Of a DNA stretch of 64,000 bases, positions 21,863-33,498 are shown one piece after another. The DNA lies in contig JANFAH010000007.1 in NCBI GenBank assembly GCA_024663395.1, positions 372,001 to 436,000 on the forward strand. Direction: 5' to 3'. Each line of letters starts with the position of its first letter. The first letter of the stretch is position 1. Source of the DNA: Pisolithus tinctorius. Its lineage: Eukaryota > Basidiomycota > Agaricomycetes > Boletales > Pisolithaceae. The notes under the pieces are model-generated. The model ran no database searches, was not told the DNA's origin, and saw only the letters and a program-made list of their open reading frames with translations. The position numbers were made by a program, and so were the translations under genes.

Positions 21863-24800
21863 CTAGTATGGACGATGTGTGCCGCGGCCGGCTAGATTAT
21901 ATTGTGGTGGATCGGTCGAATAACTGGATCCTGGCCGCGAATGTGTGTAGGGACGATGCAGAGGGGCCTCCCTGAACTCCTCTGCGGAGTGGACAGCATC
22001 CCCAGGTGCATACGGGGGGGTCGGCGACGCGAAGCGCGGCGGAAGAGTGGGTATTGGTGGTGGCGTTTGCCGACCCATCGGGTAGCCATATTCTCGGTCA
22101 CGTAGAAGGGGTAGATTATCGGCACTCTGCCCTAGGGGGGAAAGCTCAATTTCACTTTGCGTGATTGTACGACTATAGTTCGCAGGTGCTGGGGACGAGC
22201 GTCCGCTTTCGCCGCCTGCTGCATAAAAGGCTGCCTTCTGCTGATAGGCAGAAGCGCTCTCGCTAGGGCGGTGACCAAAGATCGCAGCGGAAGCCATCGA
22301 ACGTGCGTCCCAATCGAGTTCCCCACGATCGCGTTTATATAGTGCCGGGTCGTATTCCAAATCACGCTGTAAATCAGGTGTTAACCGAGTCGAGGATACA
22401 CGAGTGTATTGTCACTAACCTGTTCGACTCCAGCAAATTTGATTCCACAGTCGATGACTTGTGCATTTAACTTTCTGCCGCCGTACTCGCCCAACTTCGC
22501 CTTATCACTACCAATTGGACCCTTGTATACCTCCCCAAGGAGAGGCACCATCTTAGCATGCAACATCGGGGTAAAGAGTTCCATGTGAAGAGCTGGATGG
22601 CCGAAACGCCTTTCGATACGGTTGCCGGATGCATCAGCACGGGACGAGTGAATATGGGGACGTTGAATCTCTTCTTGGGAAGGAGTGTAGTATAGGAACT
22701 GGTGGTAAAATTTTTTGTTTATCCACACCTTGAAGGCAATGATGAACAAGACTGGTGGAACAGTCGTAAGCCACAAGAACGACTTGAAGCCATATTGCAG
22801 ACCGATCGCTGGATGGATGGTCAGAGACATACAACGATTCCCGCGCTAATACGTACTGAGGGCCATGAGCAGCTGCATCAGGATGACAGACACGAGTAAC
22901 CGGTTGACGACCATGTTCCAGAGGCGCTGCGGAGATGTCAGTTTTAATGAACAGTTTGGGAGCGCACGTTACTTACACCACCACTTTCAACCTTTGTGAC
23001 GAACACAAACATTAACTGGTATTTGTATACCCAGGAGCTCGCCCAAAATACTACTGCGCCAGCCAGCGCCACTAATGGTGCGAGCGGCGCGAACACGAGT
23101 GCGACAGTGCCCATGAACAGCTAGGGGAAATAGATTAAGACTTCAGCCGTTGTCTCCTAATATCACGTACCAGGGTTGAGCTAGCGAACAGTCTTAATCA
23201 CTGGACACAACGCAAGCCATGAAAATGCTCACTAGTAAATGGCGTATTCGAATTCTGGTGGCTGTGTCCATTCCCGTATGTCACGAGGGGTTCGGCCAAA
23301 GACCCTAGTAACAAACTCAGCAAGCCGTACCATTGGTTGAGAACTGAACATACTTCTTCTTGAAGAAGACCCATACAAGGTTCACGACCTGAGCCAAGTC
23401 AAAAACGGTGAGAAACCCGCGAAGGCTACACAAGTCGTCAGATACATTTTTCCCAATTAGCATATGTAGGACCTAACGGGAAGAATGTTAGCCAATAGGA
23501 GGACTGATTAATGTAAGTCGCGTTAATGGTCGCTGGTAGACCTATAGGTTGTTAACTAAATGAATTCCAACATGTGGAAAAAATTCATTACTATGCAAAT
23601 TATTGATGATGTCTTTGAAACTGACATGTTCGCCAATTTCGTTCACTACTTGCTCAGCAGCAACTGGCAAGTTTGTTAGACTTGGCGTCAAAGAGGGGAA
23701 CATATTGCGACTCACTAAACCCTACGCCAATGAGAGTAAAGATAACCAATTGAGAGATGACCAGGAATGCGAAATAACGTGCAACTACAGCGCGATCCAG
23801 CCTTCGGTGCGAGTAAGCTGGACTTCGCTAGTTCAAAAACAGGAGCAATCTTACCGGCTGTGAGTGAGGGCGCCTTGGAAGCGACTCAAGTAGCGCATTA
23901 GAATTGGTAGAGCAACGCCGAAGAGTGCGGAAATGCTGGGTGGAAGAACACCAGATACAAATGCAAAGGAACCAGGGGAAGCGGTGGACCATGCACTAAG
24001 AAAACCGACGTATGCTGATATCTGGTGACGAGTCAACGCCATGAGCTTATTCGCAATCCCTAGAGTACTTACCGAGGATAAGTTGGCAAGAATGGAGATA
24101 ATGAACAACGGAATGGTATTGAAGGAACACACGAGGACCAGTAACGAGAAACCGATGATTTTCTTTTGAAATAATTCGGCGGGCGATTTGTTCATGTTCG
24201 CCCATATCTGGAGAAGCATGTGAAAAAATAAGAAATACCATAAAACTCATAATAACTGACTATATCTTTGGGATTCGGCGCCAGGGTCACGTCGGTTCCT
24301 TTGGGATGTTTCTTTCGAAGCATATTAGCCACTGTATGGGCGTAAGGTACGGCAGCCATTGACGCGAAACCATAATTCTCCGCTCGACGAGTATCGATTT
24401 CCTGGCGGTAGTCCTCTATTGCCTTGTTTACACGTTCAAGTTTAGCGCTGTACAAGGAGTTACATAAAAACGTTTCGGGGCCGCAGGACAGCAGTTTCTT
24501 ACGTGTAAAAATCAATGGCGTCCTTCTTAACCCCGCCCATCCCTAGAAAGCCACCAATACGAATTGTAGGGCGTTCTTTAGCAATTTTTCCATCCTTAAG
24601 ATACGTAACGAGTACTTGTTCAAGCTGCCGCACGATGTCATTATGGTAGTCGATTAGTTCCGGTAGGCGTCCGACTTTTCGACCGATGTGGACCGATGTG
24701 GTTGGGTATGGGACTTGCACACTTTCGAAAATGGCACGAATACCAGCATCAGATTGGTATTTCTTGGGGACACGCATGATGGCAAGAGTCCGGGCATAAA

Positions 24801-25481
24801 ATGATTCCATGTACTCTGGTGAACGAAACCATTGCTCGCGGAGATGCAGCATAATTTTCCAATGTCGCCAGACAAAGAACATCACGAGAAGGGATATCAT
24901 GTATGTGACGGCCACATGAGCAAAGAGGTATGATCCTTCGACATCGCGGATGGTGAGCATAGACAGTATGTCGCGTCCTGAAGAAGGAACGTGCTTGAGG
25001 TTGTAGACGGCGTCGACGGGGAGGAGGATGGCGCAACATATGAACGCCACAGCAGTGAATATCGATCGCATCATCCGAGTAAAACGAAGGAAGGTGACAG
25101 CATCGAGACCGAATTTCTCGAGGAGCTCGGGCTCCTTCGTCCGAATGAGAGGCGGTAGCCATCCTAACAGTGAATCGGATATTGGTGGTGGCTTCTTGTC
25201 GCCAACATGGTACTTGACCTTTGGCTCATAGATTGCCTGTCACAACCATTCGTTTTTTAGCGATGCGAATGGAATAGGGTAGAAAAGGACATACCTTATT
25301 CTTGGGCCGAAGAATGTTGAATGTTACCACTGCCGCGACCTGGAAGGCGTTCACATCTGAACGAAGACCTGTTTGGTTGACCTACCGAAATCACTGTCAT
25401 AAAGGCCACTTGCGAGGCGACTGCGGCGGGTGCCAGTGTCCTTGAAGAGTTTTCATCGATTATCTGCCCGATACTGGTCAT
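21863..25481 (-). CDS. Calcium-permeable stress-gated cation channel (CSC1/OSCA/TMEM63 family)
   Basis: Large polytopic plasma-membrane protein of the DUF221 channel family, opened by osmotic or mechanical stress. The N-terminal exon opens MTSIGQIIDENSSRTLAPAA and leads into the first helix. Then come LLGWLPPLIRTKEPELLEKF, the helix FTAVAFICCAILLPVDAVYN, and YMISLLVMFFVWRHWKIM. The cytosolic loop reads RTLAIMRVPKKYQSDAGIRA, continuing IHIGRKVGRLPELIDYHNDI. The pore-domain helices include KKIIGFSLLVLVCSFNTIPL, SAYVGFLSAW and FVSGVLPP. Next are SSWVYKYQLMFVFVTKVESGG-like and NMVVNRLLVSVILMQLLM, typical of the family. The C-terminal tail is long, cytosolic and Ser/Pro/Tyr-rich, ending in repeats of PPxP. 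About a dozen introns are needed; exons between 22900 and 23850 were read only in part. Confidence 0.9.
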
Positions 25482-27426
25482 AGTTTAGATAAAAAGAAGT
25501 GAGTCCAGCTACTCCAGGCGTTGAAAAAGAGGGGAAGTGGTCGGCAAACGATGAGCTGTATGACGGAGGGCGCAGGAGGGTATGTGGAGTCGGCTCCCAA
25601 GGAGACGGCACCACAGACGGCAAGTATTGTTCTAATTGTTGCTATTCACCCCGATTTACTAAAACAATGGTCAACTCGACCTTTGTTCTTGCTTTGTCGT
25701 ATCGGACCTCTTCTATCTAGCTTTACCGTGGCTGGAGGATGTAGACGAACACTTGAAACGGGGAGAAGAACATGCAACACGAGTACGGCCTTTCCTCTCC
25801 GTCTCTTAACTTCTCAGGCATTGCCCTGTCAAACCCCGGGGATGTATCAAGAACGCAAGGCCGCACTGCTAGGTACTCCTTGAAACGTGATTATAGTTAC
25901 AGTACCCAGAGATCTACTGGGGTCCAATACTTTGTGTGTGCTTCACGGGTTCATGGATTATATCGTAGTCCGCACTATTGTCAAAGAATGAAGAGTATCC
26001 GGAACGCCACCGGGAAATTACGTAAGTATCGATCCTTCGCTGAAGTTTAAATTGGCCACCTAGGTTGACCCGAGTACCCTGACTAGTAAGTAGCTCATCT
26101 CAATGGCTCGGGAGCGCGATACGGCCCAAGGTATAGTAAGAACGAACGAGGCAGATGCTGAAATACGTGAGAAGGAGAAACTAAGACCACGTGTTATGTG
26201 ACGGAAATAAATGGAGGTGGCTCAACCTTGGAACGACAGGAACGATTCCCCTCGGAAATGTGAAGCCTGGACCGCAAGCTATAGACGGAAGTAACTCGAC
26301 AAGCACTTCTGGAAAGCCATCCACATGGGAAGACTGTCTAACCGGAAGCTCGTTGCGTAGCAAGCTTGATGGCACGCGGAACAAGTACACTAAGCACGAA
26401 CCGCTCCACGGAACGTACCCTACCATGGTTTCTAACTCGGCACGCTTTGAGCGATGGATTTTTGGTGTATGCTCTGAGAGAAGTGCGTCATTTATTCCGG
26501 TTGCATGTGCCAGTCTGGACCAATGATGGCCAGCGGTTGGAAATTACTCGTCAGCCTCAAACCCATGGACAACAGTGCACCGCGAGCTGTTCGCCGCCGG
26601 ACCGGAGGGGAAATAGTTCAGGATGTTTCCCTAAACTTGGCGTTACGGATGTTGTCACTCCGGCAGGTATTCCGTATAAGGGGCCAGTCAGTGGATGTAC
26701 GAAGGCACAACGGTGAGCAAGTCCAGATTTGCGGATCGATACATACCGGCGTGAACCGCAAAGAGTTGCGAATTTTTCCAAGGCAAAGCTATGACCCGCC
26801 CAGCGTAATGAGGAGTTCAAATGACTTTTTGTGGGAATCCAGTAAATTGGATGTGGGGAAGACGGTTGGCGCCCGGGGGTTTTAAACGAATAGGTGTTTC
26901 TTGAGAAGCAGGAAATTCGGCCCGTTCATCGGCGGTGGGAAAGCAAACTAGAAACAAAAAGTTTATCCCCTCGAATTAGTCGTGACGGATACCTCGACCA
27001 TATGTCCACAGGAAATGTGGACGCCCACGGCGACGGGAGGATATTACTGCGATAGACGCAAGGCAATTATATTCTCCTGTAACCTCGGAAAATACAGTAC
27101 TTTGTACTGGATTTCAAAGTGTCCCGTTGACATGACCAGCAGGCGCCCCCATTATGTGACTCCTCTTGATTCTGAGCTCCGAGGGGCAGGCTCGGAGGGC
27201 CAAAATGGGGTTTAGAATGAGAAAAAAAGAGTCACCAGTCGCGTTGGCATCCGGCAGCAGCGAATTTGACCACTTAGTGCTTAGGGGAAAGGTAGCGCCT
27301 CCCGCCCTAATTTCCGCTCTGCTGCCTCACGGAAACAGCGGTGAACTATGACATTAGTTTTGAGAAGCATGTCTTGCTCTTCACTAGAACAAGCCGCTTA
27401 CGTTGGAATATGCCAGACATGCACCA
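25482..27426. other. Intergenic stretch, no gene recognised
   Basis: Holds the promoter of the leftward channel gene and the 3' side of the leftward NFKBIL1-like gene. A rightward frame of 111 codons at 26191-26526 and a short open stretch MARERDTAQGIVRTNEADAE at 26103 have no recognisable similarity. I see no RNA gene or clear repeat. Confidence 0.45.
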
Positions 27427-28537
27427 CTAGGATCGTGCGCCCATGAGCGCGTTGAGCACCCTGGCAATTTGACCAATTGCCTCTCTGACCCGATCTCTAT
27501 CGGTGGCTAATACTCGTTGCATGACCCGACCTTCAAACTTGTCCGGATGAAAGCGCAAAATCGTCTCCCTCAGCTTCTCTTTCCTAACTTTATCCTCACA
27601 TTTGTCAGTGTCAGCGCCCGGGTGCGTCGTCTTCGCCGTCAAAAACTTGGATATGGCCTCTTCGGTAAAATCCTCGATCCTGTGCGTGCGATAGGTTGCG
27701 AGACCATCGATAACTGAAGAAGAACCCGGGAAAAGCGGCCATGGGATGTCCATGAACGCGAGCGGATTCATGCCTGTGTCTCCCGGGTTCAAAAGTTCCT
27801 GCCAACGAATCTCGTAGTAACTTTGATATTCGTGTTGGCGCAGTTCTTCTTTTTCCCGTCTCTTCCGTTCCCTTCGCTCGGAGGCAGCCTTCTCGAGGCG
27901 AGCAGTTTCCGCTCTGGCTTGAGCTTCGCGGGCCCGGCGAGCTGCTCTTTCAGACTCTTTCTTAGCTCTCTCTTCATATTCGCGAGCATGTTTCCGCCTG
28001 AATATATAAGATAAGCCCGAAGGTCAATAGACCATAGTAGTTGACATACCTCCACATTCCTTCCCTGACCCATTCTGCGTATTCATCATCGTCCATATAT
28101 TGAGGATCCCTTGCCAAATGGCTGTCCTGTCCTGTGCGATCGTCGGCCCACCGATCAGGGATGTGAACATAACTGTCAAATTTCGAGTGTATGGTATCCA
28201 AACGTTCATCGTCTTCGAAGGCTCCGCACATCTTTTCCATAAATGCCTCCTTTTCTATTTCGTCTCGAATGGCATCTGAATCTATTTCTCGAGGTGGAGA
28301 CGGTTGTGATGCCAAACCGTCTACATTACTACCTCGTCGATGTTTGCGTCTCTTGCTTCTGGGTTTTTCCTTGGAGCCGCTACTGTCCGAAGTAAGGGAT
28401 CCATCGGCAGTGGCCCTCCTCAGCCGCTTGGCAGCCTTTCGCGCAGCCTTGAGAGCCTTGCGACGGGCTCGTTCTGCCTGTTCGGCAGGAGTGCGCTTCA
28501 GATGCAACTTCGACGGCGACGGATGGCTGTCAGCCAT
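27427..28537 (-). CDS. NFKBIL1-like (IkBL) nuclear protein
   Basis: Two exons split by a ~51-nt intron (GTATGT...TTCAG) after REGMWR, joining to RKHAREYEERAKKESERAAR. The N-terminus is highly basic (RRKALKAARKAAKRLRR) with a Ser-rich patch and RSKRRKHRR, consistent with a nuclear or nucleolar signal. The middle contains DDEYAEWVREGMWRRKHA, the family's characteristic block, then a long Arg/Glu coiled coil. The C-terminus carries LRETILRFHPDKFEGRVM, a J-domain-like HPDKF motif shared with animal NFKBIL1, ending IGQIARVLNALMGARS. Ankyrin repeats of the animal protein are absent, as in other fungal members. Animal relatives are linked to splicing and transcription; the fungal role is unknown. 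It is head-to-head with the steroid reductase gene. Confidence 0.82.
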
Positions 28538-28651
28538 ACACGAGCCTCAAGTCGGCGTGGTGTGGTGATGTAATGTCCGTGTCTGCTTAGTCAGTGAGGA
28601 TAGTCCAATTCCTACTAGCATGCTTTCCGTCTAGAGACCAGCACTACCGCG
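28538..28651. promoter_or_regulatory. Bidirectional promoter, 114 bp
   Basis: Separates the start codons of the NFKBIL1-like gene (leftward) and the steroid 5-alpha-reductase-type gene (rightward). The two genes must share or interleave core promoter elements here. No clear TATA box. Confidence 0.55.
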
Positions 28652-29582
28652 ATGCCCCTGACATACGATAGTGAGCACGCCCGGAAGTCCCTCGTCTGTT
28701 CATTCTCGGCTGACAGCTTCTGGCACAGTCATAAGCAAGGGGTTTGTTGTTATTGCGGCTGCGACGTGTCCGTTGCTGTTGTTCGTCAACGCCCCATTTG
28801 GGAGGTTCACTCTGCCTAATGACCACGTCTTAACCATCTTCAACGTTGACGGAATAAAGTCGTGGATTTTTATGGAGCTATTCTCACCGATAACCTTCAC
28901 ATACGCCTTCACGCAAGCGCCGCTCCTCGACCACGTGTCCCCCGTATCGGCGCCTCAAGGTCTCCTTGCAGGCCTTTTCCTCGCCCACTACTTGAACCGT
29001 GCTTTGGTCTCTCCACTACGGACTCCCTCTCGGTCCAGGTCGCATCTCTCCGTGGTTCTTGCTGGAATGTGCTTCAACATTTTTAATGGTCTAATGATGG
29101 GGACATATCTCCGCTCGGACATTGCCCATGCATTTCTCTCAGTCGCATTCCGGCGTCCTTCATATTGGGGTGGGATCCTTATTTGGCTCGCTGGGTTCAC
29201 TGGAAACATCTTGCATGATGAAATACTCCTCAATATTCGTCGCAATGCAAAGGCAAAAGGTAAAGCCAAGTACGAAGACGATCCAGCCAAGAAGAGAGCG
29301 GAACACTACGCCATTCCGCACGGATACCTTTACAAATACATATCATACCCCAACTATTTTTGCGAATGGGTGGAGTGGATAGCGTTTGCCTTTGCTGCCG
29401 CTCCCTTGCCCCCCCTGTCGTCTCCCGCTGCATTCATGGAAAATATCCACGGTCCCTGGGTTTTCGTGTTGTCCGAGATTCTCCTGATGCTTCCCAGGGC
29501 GTACAAAGGGCACCAATGGTACCTTGACAAATTTGCGGAGTATCCGAAGGAACGCAAAGCTGTTGTGCCCTTCATAATCTAA
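28652..29582 (+). CDS. 3-oxo-5-alpha-steroid 4-dehydrogenase (SRD5A) family reductase
   Basis: ER membrane enzyme family that reduces a double bond next to a carbonyl using NADPH; the fungal substrate is not known. The main frame has no suitable ATG at its beginning. A 19-nt first exon at 28652-28670 (MPLTYD plus one base) followed by a 58-nt GTGAGC...CACAG intron (28671-28728) gives MPLTYDIISKGFVVIAAATC, so I place the start at 28652. The product is about 290 residues with five or six hydrophobic segments. The C-terminal SRD5A domain is clear: WLAGFTGNILHDEILLNIRR, IPHGYLYKYISYPNYFCEW and VEWIAFAFAAAP. It ends LMLPRAYKGHQWYLDKFAEY and VVPFII. The His, Tyr and Glu positions typical of the NADPH site are present. 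Confidence 0.88.
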
Positions 29583-29826
29583 ATGTTTTCTGGTACTTAT
29601 CTATGCTGGAGCACTTCCACGGAATTGGGTGCAAACCTTACCATACTGCATAACTAAACGTCCCCCTCGCTGCATAGTTACCTATAGCGGCCCAACACGC
29701 CGTTTTTGTTTCGAAGTAGAAACAATCAATCGCGCTCTTTGACGTCTGCTACTTCTTCGTGGACTAGTAAACCATTGGTCATTGAACAATCTCCGGGCAT
29801 ACTGCTTTTCCAGCCGCACCTGTGGC

Positions 29827-30461
29827 TCATACTAGCAAGAACAGGGGCATCTTTCCGCCGTCCCACAGAGCACGCAAGGCAGAAGCTTGCGACGCTTCTC
29901 TAAATTCCATCGCAACAGCTTTCGCCATCTATTCGAGGGAGGGCCCCCAGATTTCTTCCCATTGCTTTGCAAGTTACCAGTTACACCTGACGTGCACCCG
30001 AAAAACGAGAATCCAACTAACTCATCCGGGAACGGTCCTCGCGAGGCCATATCGATCCACCTAGAAAGCTAAGTCAATCATGCCTTGTGTGCACTCCTCT
30101 ATATTTGGATGAATTGAACTTACCTGGAGATTCGCAGGCACGGAGACTTCCTGCACCGGAGGAAAATACTGACCATGAGACGTCGGCGGATGGGCCACCG
30201 AGATTTCGACCCTACGTGCGCGATGCCCGTCTCCAAGGTTTACTAGATGCAAGTCATATTACCTGAGAACATAACCAAAAATGTCTGGAAGCCACAAATA
30301 AACCATTAGATTCTAGTACGGAGACGATCGCTGCTCGCGTATCCGATGCTGGGCACGTTGTCAGAACGCTGACAAGTAATGTTGCGCACCTATCCCACAT
30401 GCAGAAGATCACCAGCCCCGTCCCCTGCCCCAGGGCCTGGGATCTCTGGCAATGACGCCAT
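29827..30461 (-). CDS. Unnamed protein, probable multi-exon gene
   Basis: I cannot name a family. Coding-like exons on the minus strand: a possible start MASLPEIPGPGAGDGAGDLL at 30461; an exon reading NLGDGHRARRVEISVAHPPT and YFPPVQEVSVPANLQ up to a GTAAGT intron; an exon FLSRWIDMASRGPFPDELVG and FSFFGC; and a last exon reading MAKAVAMEFREASQASALRA, ending LWDGGKMPLFLLV with the stop at 29827-29829. Splice signals between these blocks are plausible, but the join of the first two exons is unclear. No membrane segment or targeting signal is evident. It lies between the 3' end of the reductase gene and the Rer1 promoter. Confidence 0.4.
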
Positions 30462-30798
30462 GCTAACCGCACAGTCATGTCAAGAGATCACTACTACGGA
30501 TTAAATTTCAAAACCAGACCATGCTGAAGCTTTTATTGCATTAATGAAACGTTATGCTCTCACATATATGACTTGGCTCGTCACCTGTAGATATTATTAG
30601 CGTACACCGTTTAGTTGTTGTCGGCGTCTGCTATGCTGGCTCAGCACGAGATTTCAGACTCCGAAAGACTCCGCGCCAACTGAAGTTCTGACAGTTGGAG
30701 TTCAAACATTCACGCCTGGTCAGAAAACCCAAGCAAAAACGTGCACAACGCCATTAACGTTGTTTTGCCAACCCCAGTTTCATATTTTACGACCCAAG
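30462..30798. other. Intergenic region upstream of Rer1
   Basis: Probable promoter interval for Rer1 (rightward) and for the unnamed leftward gene. No motif recognised. Confidence 0.4.
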
Positions 30799-31664
30799 AT
30801 GATGTCCTCTGATGAACCTGCGGCCCCTCTGCCGCTTGCAGCTGCTCAACTTCAGTTTGCAAAGCTTCAGCGTCAATACCAACAGACGCTTGACAGGTGG
30901 ACACCGCACGTCCTCCAGCGGTGGTTGGGAACATTGGGACTGCTTATCATTTTCATGCTAAGGATTGTGCTATCCGAGGGGGTGAGGCGTGTCTCGCTAT
31001 GATCACGGGAGTATGGCTGACAGTCATCTAGTGGTATATCGGTTAGTACAAACGACTATTAAGGCACACTTCAATCTAACCCAGTTACTTGTTGCTCTGA
31101 GCAGTATGCTGTGGGTACCTTGGATTGTCATTACTTTTCCAGGAGCTGACCACAAGCACAGATGCACTTGCCATTTACCTTCTCAACCTCTTGTTGGCAT
31201 TTTTGCAACCCAGATTTGATCCTTCCGTTCAGGACGACTTAATGGCGGATGAAATCGAGGAAGGTGCCGGAGATGACGGCCCAGCTCTCCCGTCCCAGCG
31301 GGATGACGAGTTTCGGCCCTTTGTCAGGAGGTTGCCTGAGTGGCAGTTTTGGTAAGCACACGCAATGAACTCGGCCACATAACCTGTGTTGTGACCCTGA
31401 AACCCTAGGCTAAGTTCCACCCGGGCGGTGTTAGTTGCCCTGTTCTGCACCATTTCCGAAATCTTCGATGTACCGGTGTACTGGCCAATACTCGTCGTCT
31501 ACTTCTGTGTGCTGTTTGCGCTAACAATGAGACGACAAATACAGTACGCCTGGTTCTTGTTTTTCCAAGTCTCCCTGTTGATTTATCTTACCAGACACAT
31601 GATCAAGTATAAGTACATACCATTCGACATCGGCCGCAAAACACGGTACGGTGGAAGCAATTAA
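30799..31664 (+). CDS. RER1: Rer1, Golgi-to-ER retrieval receptor
   Basis: Small four-helix membrane protein that retrieves ER membrane proteins from the early Golgi in COPI vesicles. The start exon reads [20 protein letters not shown], then [20 protein letters not shown], continuing [18 protein letters not shown]. The next coding blocks are [20 protein letters not shown] and [17 protein letters not shown], followed after an intron by [40 protein letters not shown] and, at the end, [20 protein letters not shown]. The FDPSVQDD and RRLPEWQFW blocks are diagnostic. One small exon around 31030-31040 is hard to place: WYI is visible but its junction to IYLLN is uncertain. Two adjacent ATGs at 30799 and 30802 could both serve as start. 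Confidence 0.92.
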
Positions 31665-31956
31665 TGTCTTATCTGGGCTTCTAGATCTTCGTTACGTGCG
31701 GAACCTTGTTGAGGATTAATAGACACTGCCGTCCACACCTGTGCGCCGGTAGCGTTAGGGACGCCTAGTACGACGCAAGAATTTCTTGCATGGTTATTTA
31801 GTACATCTCTACCTGATATTATAGACCTCGTTGAGAATACCAAGAAGCTTCTGATACTTGAACTGACATCATGTGAAGATGAGGTGTAAGGAGGGTCACG
31901 TGATATGGCCGTCTAGCAGTATAGCGCGCTCAAGCCATGCAGTTATCAAGTTGACC

Positions 31957-33009
31957 ATGTCCACCACTTTGCAGCCGCCCGTAGTGCGACACATGACAGA
32001 ACATGTCCTGAGTTGCTTAAAGAACCATCGTTCAAGATTTGTTGGCTCGCGTTTTCCGCCGCTGTTTGTTGGCGTTCAAGGACCTCAGGGTAGTGGGAAG
32101 ACCTTCCTCACGTCGCACCTCCACAAACAACTTTCAACCTCGCCTCACTTACTTTCAGTTGCCGTCCTTTCGATTGACGATCTTTATCTGCCTCATGACG
32201 GCCTGGCTTCTCTTGCAAGGAATCACTCCCAGAACCGGCTGCTTCAGGGACGTGGACTACCTGGCACACATGACATCGAGCTTGGAAACGCTCTCTTGGA
32301 GAACATTAAGAAAATCAATGGGAATTCTGATGAATTAGAGCTGCCAATATTTGACAAGAGCTTGTTCGGAGGAGAGGGTGATCGACTTCCTCACGGTAAA
32401 GTCATACGTCCACCCATTGATGTTTTCATACTGGAGGGATGGTGTGTTGGATTCTATCCGACAAGCATATCACTCATCGAGGAGCGCTGGGATAAGCCAG
32501 TGTCTGGTTTGGAGGATCAATTTGATTTGAAATCGTTCGTGAGGATGGAAGACGTGCTCACCGTCAACGATCAGCTGAAAGCATACGTGAAGTGGTGGGA
32601 TGCCCTAGATGCTTTCATTCAGGTACGCGACGTTTGTGGCCAAGTCTGCAGTTAAGAAGGACGAGGAAACGTTGGCAGATCAAGGGTCCTTCGTCATCCC
32701 CCTATAAAATAATATACAAGTGGCGATTGGAGCAAGAGCATTTCATGAAAGCTAGAAACGGCGGCAAGGGAATGACAGACGAGCAAGTAAAAGCGTCGGT
32801 ATCTCTCACTGAGTCGTTTGGTCCTTCTACTCTTACACGATTTCGTGAATAGCTTCGTCGACCGCTACATACCAGGGTACGTCTTCTTCGGAGATGGCGT
32901 CACCAATGGTCTCCTGGATACAGGGGGCAAGGCACCGAGGTGGATCGGAAGTGGTCTGGTGGTCACTATCGGACAAGATAGGGAGCTCATCCAGACATCT
33001 AAGTTCTGA
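31957..33009 (+). CDS. D-glycerate 3-kinase (GLYK/Tda10 type)
   Basis: P-loop kinase that phosphorylates D-glycerate to 3-phosphoglycerate. The start is MSTTLQPPVVRHMTEHVLSC. The Walker A loop is GVQGPQGSGKTFLTSHL, followed by SIDDLYLPHDGLASLAR, LLQGRGLPGTHDIELGNALL, PIFDKSLFGGEGDRL, and VFILEGWCVGFYP at the Walker B-like strand. A GTACGC intron after DALDAFIQ leads to YKIIYKWRLEQEHFMKARNG and GKGMTDEQVKA. A GTCGGT...AATAG intron then leads to FVDRYIPGYVFFGDGV. The C-terminus ends GSGLVVTIGQDRELIQTSKF. An upstream in-frame Met at 31873 exists, but the extra 28 residues have no family support. It lies 290 bp downstream of Rer1 on the same strand. All key motifs are intact. Confidence 0.9.
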
Positions 33010-33498
33010 GAGCAGTCTGAACATATCTATCGGACATTCTTTTTGATGATAGCAGAAAGGTATATCTCGCTGATCCTTGAGCGCGGCAGTCTGTTGAAGG
33101 GTGTTCCAATAACGAATAGCAGAACTAACTTCGAACGTGCGAGATAATCTTATCGCATCAATCCGAGTGAGTGGACGGAAATAACCCATGAGTTTGTCCT
33201 TGCCCTCCCCATTTGACCCGCTCTCATGAAGTGGTTCGGAAATCTCGCCTCTAAGGTGAAAATGAAAACCTAAGTTTGTCTTCGTCTTTACAGCGGTCAT
33301 CACAGAAGGTCGAGTCACATATGTAATTGCAACGGTCCAAATCAACACCATCGCTTATCTCAAAGTAGAGGGGTGGACAGCGGAAGTAAAATCATACTCT
33401 CCCACCCAGCACAATACGGGATTGACAGGACGTTTCCTTAGTCTCGCATGGTTCTTCATTTAAAGTACCTGCGAAGCGCATCATAAGAGTCATCGAAC
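33010..33498. other. Intergenic region
   Basis: Between glycerate kinase and the acetyltransferase, both rightward. A minus-strand frame of 172 codons (33351 to 32833) runs through this region and into the last exon of the kinase. I see no family in it and treat it as chance. Confidence 0.45.

Noticed and set aside
32833..33351. Leftward open frame of 172 codons overlapping the last exon of D-glycerate kinase
   Set aside because: Part of it is antisense to a well-supported exon, and the rest shows no family motif, splice signal or targeting signal.
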